NCBI GenBank assembly: GCA_015143295.1
Contig: CM026554.1
Coordinates: 35,353,531 to 35,417,530 of the forward strand
Reading direction: 5' to 3'
Source of the DNA: Tetracentron sinense
Lineage: Eukaryota > Streptophyta > Magnoliopsida > Trochodendrales > Trochodendraceae
Length of the DNA: 64,000 bases
Shown here: piece after piece, positions 44,357 through 55,082 of the stretch
Layout of the letters: each line of letters begins with the position of its first letter
Numbering within the stretch: the stretch's first letter is position 1
The notes under the pieces: generated by a model
Databases searched by the model: none
What the model was told of the DNA's origin: nothing
Seen by the model: the letters and a program-made list of their open reading frames with translations, nothing else
Position numbers and translations under genes: made by a program

Positions 44357-44943
44357 GGCAAAGTCTCACCCTCGGGAAGTGCCTCTTTCAGTAACTCAAG
44401 TAACATCGTGAATAATTTGTCGCTCCATCCATTCAGACACTTAATGTTATATAATCGGACGATAAAAGACAGCTTACTGAATTTTTTACATTCGGGATAC
44501 AAATCTTGCTCGGCATCTTCTACTAACTTATAGAATTTCGCGGCTTCTGCGTTGGGACTCTCTCTTGTTTCACTTGGTCCCGCATCGATTGTCACTTCGT
44601 TTGCACAATTGAGTCCGAAAGTCACATGCAACATCTCTTGCATATAATCTATTACAGGGTTATTCACGTCTCTCACCACTTGAGTAGTTCGAGATCTAGG
44701 ATGCGGTTTTTCCCCGTGGAAAATCTACGTAGCCGTGGCATAATACATATCGAATTCATCGCAAATCAAATCTTCGTACACACTATGTCGTATCCAATAA
44801 TATCGATTAATATATTTTTTACACGGACACTTGATAGTACTTCCAGGTTGTGGTGACTGACTAAATGCAAAATCCAAGAAATTGTTCACACTCGTTTTAA
44901 ATATATCATTCCATTTATTTGCAGAAACCCAACTTTTATCCAT
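44350..44943 (-). pseudogene. CACTA transposase N-terminal part, one nonsense mutation
   Basis: Read from 44943: MDKSWVSANKWNDIFKTSVN, NFLDFAFSQSPQ, RYYWIRHSVYEDLICDEFDM, YYATAT, then TAG where element B has TGG (TWIFHGE). The same frame continues VVRDVNNPVIDYMQEMLHVT and FIVRLYNIKCLNGWSDKLF, TMLLELLKEALPEGETLPD. The transposase-associated domain is intact apart from the single stop; the start of TNP2 follows and is cut off. The frame is cleaner than in element B: Trp5 is preserved and there is no frameshift. Confidence 0.87.
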
Positions 44944-47793
44944 GGTCACTTAATCAGGTCTTGCAATCACTAACAAAAGAAGACAGTATATACCTATCAT
45001 TAGTGAATGATATAGAAATGACACCGAAATAATTAGGGTAATGCATGCATGCACCATAGTTATTGAATACTTATTAGGTGGGGTGTTCAAATCACATTCA
45101 GGAAAACATAATCCTCAAGAATCAGTACCACACGTGCTTTGTTTAATTTTAAGAAAATTTCGGCAACATCTCTCCATGGCTCTCCAAGTACACAATTCAA
45201 ACAAGGGGCATATGCATTCCTTGTCCAAATATGTACCCAGAGAACAATAGGGATGACTGACGAAAATATTCCCAAAATTGAGTGTGCATGGGCGACTGAC
45301 ACATGCTTCAGGATTATGCATTCCCAAACTGTCCACACAACCAATTCAAGAATCATTTGTAGATAAATACTCCTCTTGACATATAGGACGGATTAGTTGT
45401 TAGAGGTAATGTAGTCCACGTAGGAACTACACATTATAATCTACAACGAATCCGTCCATAGTACTGATGGTAAGAGAGACACTTATCCGACAATCATTCT
45501 TGAATGAGAGATCTAAGTTTCAATGCATGCACATTCACAATGACCTTGAAGGATGCAGGAATCATTATGGGACTTACAATTGAATGATCATAACTGTAAA
45601 ATTATAATAAACAGAAATCCTATCAATAATCTAAACCAACCCACATTCATCAATATAAAATTATAATCATCGATATTAGGCAATAGACATAATATTTTTT
45701 GCAGAAATAAAAATAAATTTCCCAAATATATATTCTCTTAAATAGATTTCAGTTTCCATAAACATAGGATGTTCAATACACCTGAGGCAAACAAGAACAC
45801 AACTAACCCTAACGAGGTAGTAGTATTTATCCATAAACATAGCAGTTGGATATTTACCAACAAATATCCAATTGTCCTGGCAAAGGAATTTATGCTACTT
45901 TGGTTGTCCTGCATGTTTTTCAATTGGTTGGTGACCATCAAATAAGCTAGACTCATAACCACATCATAATTAGGTTAATTTTAACTCGGATGTACAAAGC
46001 GATGTATACAACCCACTCTTGATTTGGTGTAGTGGGGATTAAATGACTGCTACACCCATTGATTAAGGTGTGAGATAAACAAACTAGGGGTAATGTACCT
46101 TGCCTATTTGAGCGTAGATCGGGAATGCGACGGTTCGTATACCTTACCCATGATGGTATGGCAAATTCACTGCTTATACATCTATTGGTGGAAATGTTTT
46201 CTTTCGTAAAGCAACCCTAATCCAGACCATTCCAAGGAACTGGCTGATTATGGCTATATTCTTCTAGGCCTCATCTTTTCCCTAATCCACATTTAACTTA
46301 ATCTTTATAGAAATTGAGAGTCCCCCAGAACCAATTTAGGGTTTGTGCAAGCCCATCCCTCACTTCTAAGGGTTCTACTCAAGCCTTCGCTTGAATTAGC
46401 TAGGCCCAACCCAATCCTGGCCCTCAAGGTCCTGACTTGAATAAAAGATAAAAGAAAACATTTTGTCTTGATATTTGAAAAGTAAACCACTACCTGCCAA
46501 CTTCACATTAATCCTCCTTTATTCAAGCTTAGGATCGACAATGTAACCTAAAAAGCAAAACGGCGAAGTTAAATTTTAATTTTTTTACTGTGACGAAGTA
46601 GAAACTTATTCTTAAGTAAAAATGAGAGTTTAAGATTTATTTAAGGTTTAGATTGTTAGGGTTTATTCAATTTTGGGTTTTAGGATTTAGAATGGGTGTA
46701 GGATTAGTTAGAATTTATTCAAGTTTTATTTTTGCTTTATGAAAAAACATAACATAGATGACAGTTGGTTTAGGGTTAATTTATTAAGGGACTAGGTTGA
46801 TAAACCTCCATGATTCACTAGGTTTAGTACTAGGGTTTATGGAATACTGAGGGTTTCTTAGGACTTTTCAGCATTAGTTGATTATGACTTCTACTCAATA
46901 ACAAAATTGAGATATTGATTATCTATAAGACTACAACAAAGATTAGGCTACTAATTATGGTTTATAAGGATTAAGCTATTTTGTAGCTTAAATGAAAAGA
47001 AATCATACAAACAACAATCCTACAAAGATTGCTCAAACAAACCCAGTAGTTCATTAGACTAGAAAAAAAAAAAGTAAGAGAACATAAAAATCAGTAGGTA
47101 CCTAGCAAACAAGGGTCTGAGTGACATGGAGTTGGTGGCACTGATGAACCTGAACAAAGTCCAAGTGAGTTAGATAACATAGAGAGAGAAATTAGAGTAG
47201 AGAGAAAGATAGATAGAGAGAGAGAGAGAGACAGTAGAAGGATAGAGAGAGAAGGAGAGCTCGGTAGAGCGAGATAGATAGCTCGGTAGAGCGAGAGAGA
47301 GTGAGAGAGACAAAGACAGAGAGAGGTAGAGATAGAGAGAGAGAGAGAGAGAGAGATAGGGACTTATAGTGGTGGTCGGAGCGGGGCGGTAGCGGTGATG
47401 TTCGGAGCTAGTCAGAGAAGGAGAGAGAGAGAGACAGGCGCGGTAGAGAACAATATTTGAGGGGAAACTATAATGAGTTTCACAGGTTAGGGATAAGCAA
47501 AATGTAAAGATAGTATTAGAAATGGAAATATTTTCATGTCTAATGATTATTTAAGTTAGACACGGAATTATTTCCGTCACTAACACCAAGATCCGTGTCT
47601 AATACTATTAGACACGGAAAATATACCGTCTCTAATAAATTTTATTAATCATAAAATTGATGTAAATCTTGGAATAAATATTTGATACGGAATGTTAGTG
47701 ACGTCCAAATTTTCATGTCTAAAGATAGGTATTAGACACGGAAAACTCTCCGTGTCTATAATTTCATTGCTATACGATAGATTTCTTGTAGTG
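44357..47793 (-). mobile_element. CACTA element C, truncated inside the transposase
   Basis: The right terminus (reverse complement CACTACAAGAAATCTATCG) ends at 47793 with a subterminal array at 47500-47793, then a GA tract and the leader blocks shared with A and B. On the left, homology to the transposase stops abruptly at 44357 (caaagtctcaccctc) next to AKR flank DNA, so the 3' half and the second terminus are missing. The flank lost from unit 4 at this junction suggests a deletion. Confidence 0.82.
47170..47440. repeat. GA microsatellite in CACTA C leader
   Basis: Imperfect (GA)n with gctcggtagagcgagata units, the counterpart of 6928-7255 and 8180-8435. Confidence 0.8.
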
Positions 47794-47984
47794 CCTTCCT
47801 TTACATCACCACCGTGGAGGTGATTATTTCTCTTAAGATTAATGCCCAGTAGATCATCCACTTTTCTTAAATCGTGGCACTTATACACTGGTTCAGAGCC
47901 CACCATTGGATAAACTTACGTAAGCGATTATCTAAGCAAAATGCAAACACTGACCCATTTGATTCGTGCTTTTTGAAACATTCA

Positions 47985-49107
47985 AGGGCCGTTTGGATAC
48001 ACTTCCGTTTTTCTGTTTTTGTTTTTAAACATTGGAAACAACTTTTTGTTTTTAATTTTTTTAAATAGGAAACACGTTTGGTATTAGTAACTTTTACTTA
48101 TCTAAAAAAAAGAAAAACAAAAAAACAAAAAAACACGTTTGGTAAATATAATTAAATAATTTCAATTCATGATGGTGGTAGTGGTGAGTGATGGCAGTGG
48201 GTGTAGTGTGGTAGTGAGTGTGGTGATGGTGGTGGTGGTGGCGGTGGCGGTGGCGGTGATGGCGGTGGTGGTGGTGGTGGTGGTGATGGTGGTGTGGCGG
48301 TTGTGGTGGTGGCGGCGGTGGTGGTGGTGATGGTGATGGTGGCGGTGGTGGTAGTGTGGTGGTGGTGGCGGTGGTGGTGGTGATGGTGGCATTGGTGGGG
48401 TGGTGGTGGTGGCAGTGGTGGTGGTGTGTGGCGGTGGCGGTAGTGGTGGTGGTGGTAGTGGTGAGTGATGACGGTGGGTGTAGTGTGGTGGTGAGTGTTG
48501 GTGATGGTGGCGGTGGTGGCGGTGGTGGTGATGGTGGCGGTGGTGGTCGTGGTGGTGGTGATGGTGGCATCGGTGGTGGTGTGTGGCAGTGGCGGTAGTG
48601 GTGGTGGTGGTAGTGGTGTGTGATGGCAGTGGGTGTAGTGTGGTGGTGAGTGTTGGTGATCGTGGCGGTGGTGTGGTTGTAGTGGTGGCGGTGGTGGTGG
48701 TGATGGTGGCATTGGTGGTGGAGGTGGTGGTGGTGTGTGGCGGTGGCGGTAGTGGTGGTGGTGGTAGTGTGGTGGTGGTGGTGGTAGTGGTGAGTGATGG
48801 CGGTGGAGGTGATGGTGGGTGGTGAGTAGTGGTGGTGATGGTGGTGGATGGTGGTAGTAGTATTATGGTGGTGGTGAATGGTGGCGATGGTGATGGGTGG
48901 TGATAATGGGTTTATGTTTTCTATTTTTGTTTTTTGTTTTCAAAAATAGAGGTAGTAGAAAATTTTTGTTTTCTTGATTTTTCAAAAGTTTTGTTACTAA
49001 TTTTTAAAAACAAAAGGTAGAAACATGTTTGCCAAACATGCTTTGCAGAAAAATTTTCAAATTTTCGTTTTTAAAAACACAAAACAGAAGTATAACCAAA
49101 CGGTGCC
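47985..49107. mobile_element. Tourist-like (PIF/Harbinger) MITE expanded by GGT/GGC satellite
   Basis: The ends are AGGGCCGTTTGGATACACTT and, reverse-complemented, GGCACCGTTTGGTTATACTT. It is flanked by TCA (47982-47984, mutated) and TTA (49108-49110). The empty site is visible in the same local repeat: gaaacatTTAgtaatttgac at about 49264-49283. Inverted-repeat arms rich in ttttaaacaaaa-type sequence surround a satellite of about 740 bp. No transposase gene. Confidence 0.82.
48172..48910. repeat. (GGT/GGC)n minisatellite, about 740 bp
   Basis: Degenerate GGTGGTGGC/GATGGTGGC triplets, with three or four larger internal units (gtgagtgatggcggtgggtg / tagtgtggtggtgagtg) at roughly 48185, 48460, 48620 and 48785. 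All long Pro/His/Thr or Val/Gly frames across it are artefacts of triplet composition. The strand asymmetry (G on plus) makes G-quadruplex formation possible. Confidence 0.9.
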
Positions 49108-49110
49108 TTA

Positions 49111-49931
49111 GTAATTTGACCCATTCCATTTGTGGACTTTTTGAAACATATAGTAATTTAGTTATAGAAAAAATAGATCCGCTCCCTGACCACCGATGGA
49201 TAAACTTACGTAAGCGATGATCTAAGCCAAATGCAAACACTGACCCATTTGATTTGTGCTTTTTGAAACATTTAGTAATTTGACCCATTTCATTAGTGGA
49301 CTTTTTGAAACATTTAGTAATTTAGTAACGGAAAAAGTAGATCCGCTCCCAGACCACCGAGGGATAGACTTACGTAAGCGATTATCTAAGCCAAATGCAA
49401 GCAATGACCCATTTGATTTGTGGACATTTAGTAATTTAGTAATAGAAAAAGTAGTTCCACTCCCTGACCACATGGTCGTCAAAATCGACCGCCGGTCATT
49501 TGCGGGAAGAAAAATGCTAGCCCTGCTCCCACAACTCATATTTTCACCCTCGACCGCTATTCTAACATGCAACTTCCTCTACAGTCTGCATCGTAATCCA
49601 AAAGTGCACCATGTGTCCTCTCAAAAGACTTTTTTCATTGACCTAGTCCAACATAGCATCCATCTTGGCAAACTTAAGATCAATTATTTTCTCTTTTTTT
49701 AAAATTCGTTTTAATAAAAGAATCATTAATTACTATGTGAAGAGCGAGGTGATTCTTTCGGTTCATAAAATTCCAAGAAAAAGTCCTGAAAACACGTGTC
49801 AACTTCTTGTTATTTGGTGGGGCCATTTTTGTTTTGGGTCTTATTAATGAAATTTTCCTTCTTACTTAAATGGAGCATTTGCAGGTGGTGGCTAAGCAGC
49901 TTGATTATCTCTTCGGTTAGTTGTCTCAAAG
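49111..49931 (+). promoter_or_regulatory. Upstream region of AKR copy 4 with about 170-bp tandem repeats
   Basis: A block (agatccgctccctgaccacc, gataaacttacgtaagcgat, ctaagccaaatgcaa, tgacccatttgat, gaaacatttagtaattt) occurs as three partial copies at about 47896-47985 (before the MITE), 49165-49290 and 49320-49460. After 49480 the DNA is single-copy-like (cgaccgctattctaacatgc, catgtgtcctctcaaaagac) and shared with 26150-26410. No confident TATA box was identified. The translation start context is aaagATGGGAG. Confidence 0.5.
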
Positions 49932-51165
49932 ATGGGAGAGAAAGTTCCAAGTGTGGTGTTGAGCTCAGGATGGAAGATGCCCATTGTAGCCCTGGGAACA
50001 GCAACACTGCCTCTTCCTACTCCTCAGGTCCTCACCTCAGCCTACCTTGATGCCATCGAAGTTGGTTACAGGCACTTCGACACTGCCGCTTTGTACACCA
50101 CCGAGGAACCCCTTGGCCACGCTGTTGCCGAAGCCCTCCGGCGAGGCCTTATCGGTAAACGCGAGGACCTCTTCATCACCTCCAAGCTATGGTGCACCGA
50201 TGCCGATCGTGACCTCGTGGTTCCAGCAATCAAGAACACCCTCCAGTAATAATAATAATAATGATAATAATGAATCCTTTTATATACCATCTTATGTCTA
50301 CATGGAAATTTATGTTACATGAATTTCTATGTAGGAAGCTTGGGCTGGAATATGTTGATCTCTATCTTGTTCATTGGCCGGCGAGGTTGAAGAAAGGAGA
50401 AATGTTGTTCCCTATTAGAAGCGAGGACATTCTTCCTTTTGATATGAGAGGGACATGGGAAGCCATGGAGGAGTGCTGCAGACTGGGCCTAGCCAAGTCC
50501 ATTGGTGTCAGCAACTTCTCGTGCAAGAAGCTCGCTCAACTTCTGGACCATGCCACTATTCCTCCCGCCGTTAATCAGGTTTAGTATTAATCAGGATTTT
50601 GATGATGGTGTGATAAGCTTAGTGGTGTTGTTGAAATTATATTGTTTCAGGTGGAATTGAACCCAGCATGGCAGCAGAGGAAGCTGATAGATTTCTGCAA
50701 GGAGAAAGGGATTCATGTGAGTGCATGGTCTCCTTTGGGGGCAAATGGAGCTTCGTGGGGCACAAGTGCCGTAATGGACAGTCCAATCCTCAAAGAAATC
50801 GCCCTGGCTAAGGGAAAGACTGTTGCACAAGTACACTCTCTCTCTCTCTCTCTCTTTTCTCTCTCTCTCTCGATCTCGATCTCGATCTCTCTCCATCTCT
50901 CTCCAAAAATATTTATTTAGTTTGTCTATGTAATCCACAGGTTGCTCTAAGGTGGATATATGAGCAAGGTGTGACCGCGGCGGCAAAGAGCTACAACAAG
51001 GGGAGGATGGAAGAGAACCTCCAGATCTTGGGTTGGGAGCTGAGTGGAGAAGAATTGAATAAGATTAGACAGATTCCGCAACAGCGAGCATTTTCTGGAG
51101 AGATGTATGTGAGTGCTAATGGGCCATATAAGTCACTGGATGAGCTTTGGGATGGGGAAATCTGA
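49932..51165 (+). CDS. AKR copy 4: intact AKR4-type NADP(H)-dependent aldo-keto reductase, 320 aa
   Basis: Exons are 49932-50245, 50335-50578, 50651-50830 and 50941-51165, with GT-AG introns; they join to an open 320-codon frame, the usual length for the family. It is predicted to be a cytosolic (beta/alpha)8-barrel enzyme reducing a carbonyl with NADPH. The catalytic tetrad is Asp50 and Tyr55 ([11 protein letters not shown]), Lys85 (FITSKLW) and His118 (YLVHWP). Also present are the GVSNF block, [13 protein letters not shown], the WSPLG block and the cofactor region Lys262-Ser263 with Arg268 ([10 protein letters not shown]). Plant relatives with this layout include codeinone reductase-like, polyketide/chalcone reductase and deoxymugineic acid synthase-like enzymes (AKR4 family); the substrate cannot be told. 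VVKSF in copies 2 and 3 is AAKSY here. Intron 3 holds a CT/GATCTC microsatellite. It is the only complete copy in the array. Confidence 0.93.
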
Positions 51166-51365
51166 TGAATCACAGACCAAAACATCTTGGTTGCTTGAAT
51201 GAATGTATGAAATAATCTCACATCTTGAAACATAGATGTAGGACCTTGTGTTTTTTACTTTCTTAGTTTCTTTCTTGAAATATAAAAAATGGTATTCTAA
51301 TGATATTATGTTCATTTTAATGATATGAAGTCACTAAAAAAAATTTGAATGCATGATATAAGGTT
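51166..51365 (+). other. 3' UTR-like flank of AKR copy 4
   Basis: It is conserved with copies 2 and 3 (aaataatctcacatcttgaa, gtaggacc, ttttactttcttagtttc). A variant poly(A) signal (aatataaaa) lies near 51278. Conservation stops near 51345, where LTR-type DNA begins. Confidence 0.5.
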
Positions 51366-52523
51366 GTGGTTAGGGGTTGGTATCGAGCCTGGTTTAATAA
51401 TAAAGTGATTAAATCTACAAGCATGCAATTTTAGAAAGCGAGTAACACCCTATCATAACACCCTAGAATCCTCCATGCTTTAATTCATGCTTTTCTTGAT
51501 TAATGAATCATCCAATCCATCCATCATTCATTGTGTGTTCATTATTTGATGGAATACCCTTCACATTTGTTTTATCACAACACAACATTCATATGGCATT
51601 TCATTCTCTCATTCCATCTTATATCATGTGAAACATTTAGGGGAAAGCAAGGAAATAGAGAAGCATAGCAACAAAGGAAAGAAACTATGACAAGGAGAGT
51701 AGCACAAGGTACCGACCTCAATAGATGAGGAAAACCCTCCAAAAACGTGTGTGGAGGCGCTAACGAGCTTGGAGAAACCCTCTTGCTTGATTTGGGGAAG
51801 ATTACCCTTGATCTTGATCTCCTTCTTCTTCAATCTCAACCCTCTTGGCAAATCCCCAATCTCTCGTCTCTCCTTCTTCTCTAATCTCTCTTAGGCTCTC
51901 TTTAGGTTTAAGGTAAACCAAAACCCCCAAATATCATCCCCTATTTATAGGCAAAAAGAAGAAACCCTAAAAATCACGAATTAAAATTTTGGGTTCGCGA
52001 TCTACGATTGGTCATAGCATATCTACGATCGATCGTAAATATTCTACGATCGGTTGTAAGTTTCCACGATCGATTGCAAACGTTACCGAGATTTTTGCCC
52101 ATTTTTGAGATTCTACCATCGATTGTAGATTTTCTACGATCGATCGTAAATTCACCTACGATCGTTTGTAGGGTTTGTACGATCGTTCGTAACTCTAGCA
52201 GAAATTTTTCAGATTTCCCGTTTTCGTATTTCGTCCATAACTTTTGACTCGTTCGTCGGATTTTGACAATTCAACTTGCATTGGATTCGTTATTCGAAAA
52301 AAAACATTTTTAGTGTTTTAGAATTTTTAATTTTCTCTTCATTTATTGACCAAATTGCCCCTAAAGTAAACTGATCCGCAAATGGAGTTCAGCAACCCGG
52401 ATTTTTAACATATCCGACTTAGGAAAACTTTCCAATTTCTCATTTCATAGGAATGGAAGATTACAAAGGCTTAAAGCCTTGGCACGGGTTCCAATACATG
52501 GGCAAAAGTTCCGGGGTTCTACA
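51366..52523 (-). mobile_element. Gypsy-type LTR, minus strand, left edge uncertain
   Basis: On the minus strand it begins TGTAGAACCCCGGAACTTTT (52523 downward). A palindrome cluster TACGATCGATCGTA (52000-52195) precedes a TATA box CTATAAATAG (reverse of 51941-51950). There is no attached polyprotein and no verified target duplication. Confidence 0.6.
52000..52195 (-). promoter_or_regulatory. Palindrome cluster TACGATCGATCGTA upstream of LTR TATA box
   Basis: About eight perfect or near-perfect copies of tctacgatcgatcgtaaa-type units, spaced 20-40 bp apart, lie just upstream of the minus-strand TATA box at 51941-51950. This is the largest such cluster in the window. Confidence 0.55.
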
Positions 52524-53455
52524 ATCTAAGTTATTGAGTTTTTCAACCACTGACCTTTTGGAAACTTTTTACAAAAGTCTTAAACTACTCTCATACTAAA
52601 ATATAAACATTAAAACCTTCCTTGAGAGTCTTCATTCTTTTAGTTGATTTTGATATTGATTTGACTTTAAGCTCTTTGATCTTTTTCTCCTTCTTCTCTT
52701 CTTTTTCATCATGATGTGATTTGGATTGATGATATGATCTTCAATATCTTCATCTTGATCCAATATGCTTGCTTTGACTTTGATAGTGATTCTTTTTGAA
52801 AGATGGTGTCATTTTTATGCTTTTTCAGTCTTGCTAATGCTTTTCATAATCTATTTTTCATATAAACTCAATAGAAGCATTAGTAACACAAATCTCATTG
52901 CATTATTGTGTTATCATCAAAATCACAAAGGAGACCTATGGTGGACACCTATAGGCTAACACGGAGGTCAAGCCTGCTGTTGAGGGTGCTCCATCCATGG
53001 AGTTCTTGGTATCCCTGATAGCCAAGATGTTGTCTAGCTAGGCTGCTTTTACGGAAGAAGTCCGAGCTCAGCACCAACTGTACCAGTCTCAGCATGTCGC
53101 TTTTGTTGATGAGATGTGGGGCTCCTATCAGTCACCGAACACTTCGGTGTAGGATCTATGTATGGAGTTGGCCCAGTTTCACACCCACATGTGGCCTACT
53201 GTGGACATCCCCGACACTGCCACGGATGCTAATGAACCTGGGGATGCATAGGATTCAGGAGGTGTTTTGGGTGTTTTTTTTGTTGGGATGTGGTAGTAAT
53301 TGTAGTAGGTTAGGGTTGGTTTGCCTTTTCCACCTTGTGGTTATGTTATGTAATTGGGACTAGAAGGTTTGGTTAGATCATGGGCCATGTCCTTTTTGTA
53401 CCTGGATCTCCTCGATATAATTTAGTTTAAATCAATGAAATCAGTAGTTTATATG
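52524..53455. pseudogene. Remnant retroelement internal DNA
   Basis: The piece ttgtgttatcatcaaaatca at 52906 resembles the 3' noncoding part of copia elements. From 52965 the frame EVKPAVEGAPSMEFLVSLIA...VRAQHQLYQSQHVAFVDEMW then LAQFHTHMWPTVDIPD looks like retroelement internal sequence, but I cannot assign a domain. It continues beyond the solo LTR at 54974. Confidence 0.4.
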
Positions 53456-54973
53456 TGTAAGCACCCCAATTTTGCACCCCTCTAGTCTCTTTTTGTACCC
53501 TTAAAAACTCTTTTAAAAACCCTTTTTAAAACCTTCTTCCCACATGCTTCGATTTTCAAAAACGGCCCAGAGGTGAAAAATGACCAAAATGCCCCTAGGG
53601 TGAAAAATGATCAAAATACCCCTGAAAAAGTGTTAAAAAGTTTTCATTTTGTCCAAAATGATTTTATAAATTTTTTGATGAATTTTGGCTATTTTTGGGA
53701 TTAAATTGGACTTAAAACGGTAGAAAATAACCAAAATGCCCCTGGAGTAAAAAATGATCAAAATGCCCCCTCAAAAGTACTGAAAAATTCATGATTTATC
53801 TACAATATTTTTCTGGATTTTATCAGTTCAATTTTGACTATTTTTGGGCTAAAAATGGAAAAACGGCTTATCATTGAATCGGAGAGTGCCACATGACGGG
53901 TCAAAGTCAAAGAAAAAATATAAATTTTGCCCCTCAAGCTAGGGGCTCTGCTTCAAACAGCACCCCCTTATGGGCCTGTTTCTTGGGCCCTTTTGACCGG
54001 TCAAACCCTTGTCGGCTGGCATTTTTTGGAAAATCCGCATAGGGGCGCTGCCTTAAACAGCGCCCCCCTTATGTGGCACACTTTTGCCGCCTCGCTTTTT
54101 GGGGTTTTTATCCATAGGGGCGCTACTTGAAGTAGCGCCCCCCCCCCCCCCTATTTTGAAAAACTATAAATACCCCCCCCCCTCATTCACTTCATTTTTC
54201 ACTCATTCTCATTCATCTCTCTCCCTTTTCTTCTTCAAAACTCCTCGTAGTACTCAGATTCCCGGGAAAGTCGATTGCGAATGGTCGATCCTCGGGGCTT
54301 CTTTCAAAGACCCTTTTGGGTTTCCCGGAAGGTAACCTTTCTCCAAACACTAACTTTTGCTTTGTCTTTTAGTAGTTTAATTAAGTTTTTCTTAATATTA
54401 TATCTGCTTGCCTAGTCGAACCCTTGCCTAAATCTCAATTCAAATATAGCCTCGCCTAGTCGAACCCCTGCCCAAATCTCAGTTTAAATATAGCCCTGCC
54501 TAGGTAAACCCTAGGTAAACCCCAACTTAACCCTAGTTAAATCCTAGTTAAACCCTATGTAAAACCCCAGCTTAACCCTAGTTAACCCTAGGTAAACCCT
54601 AGTTAAACCCTAGTTGAACCCTAGTTAAACCCTATCTACCTAGTCAAACCCCTGTCAGAGCCTCGATTCAAACCCTGTTCAAATACCCACCTCCAGAGGC
54701 TCCCCGGCACGAGCTTAAACTACCCTATCGCTCCTTAGCACGAGCTTAAAAAGCCATTTCGCTCCCCGGCACGAGCTTAAACTACCCTATCGCTCCTTAG
54801 CACGAGCTTACCCTGATCTCTAACTTCTAGACTATGCTTTATCCAACCATTTCAGGGACCTATTTCCCTCAGAATTAGATAGGTGGCGACTCTCAACCCA
54901 ATTATAATTTATCGTTATTCCTTATCGGGATCTATCCTGATCGAGAATGGCGGTTAAAATCTAGGTACTCACA
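53456..54973 (+). mobile_element. Solo gypsy-type LTR with perfect target duplication
   Basis: It begins TGTAAGCACCCCAATTTTGC and ends ctaggtactcaca. It is flanked by exact ATATG (53451-53455, 54974-54978). It contains inverted repeats of the GGGGCGCTnnnnnnAGCGCCCC kind (53937-54147), a TATA box (TATAAATA 54165-54172), an (AACCCTAGTT)-like array (54500-54640) and a twofold tandem block gctccccggcacgagcttaa / ctccttagcacgagctta (54695-54810). Confidence 0.9.
53937..54172 (+). promoter_or_regulatory. GGGGCGCT...AGCGCCCC inverted repeats and TATA box in solo LTR
   Basis: Three spaced inverted repeats (taggggctctgcttcaaaca..., aggggcgctgccttaaacag..., ggggcgctacttgaagtagc...) precede TATAAATA at 54165-54172. 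Confidence 0.55.
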
Positions 54974-54978
54974 ATATG

Positions 54979-55082
54979 TTCTAAGTATTTTTGATACCTT
55001 TGAATGATGTATGCTTTTTCTGCTATCACACATGTATGTATTGTCCTAATTTTGAGGACAAAATTCCTATATGGGGGGAGGA
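54979..55082 (+). other. 3' end of a gypsy internal region with polypurine tract
   Basis: The run ttttgaggacaaaattccta / tatggggggagga immediately precedes an LTR starting TGTAGAGACCCGG. It corresponds to the tatgaggggggggaggat tract at 62072. It therefore belongs to an element whose right LTR is 55083-57462. Confidence 0.6.

Noticed and set aside
48094..48825. Long proline/histidine-rich and valine/glycine-rich ORFs on both strands
   Set aside because: They exist only because a GGT/GGC triplet satellite is open in several frames; no domain, no codon bias, and the tract lies inside a MITE.
54500..54640. Interstitial telomere repeat
   Set aside because: Units are degenerate and alternate with GTT/GGT; they lie wholly within an LTR with a perfect target duplication.
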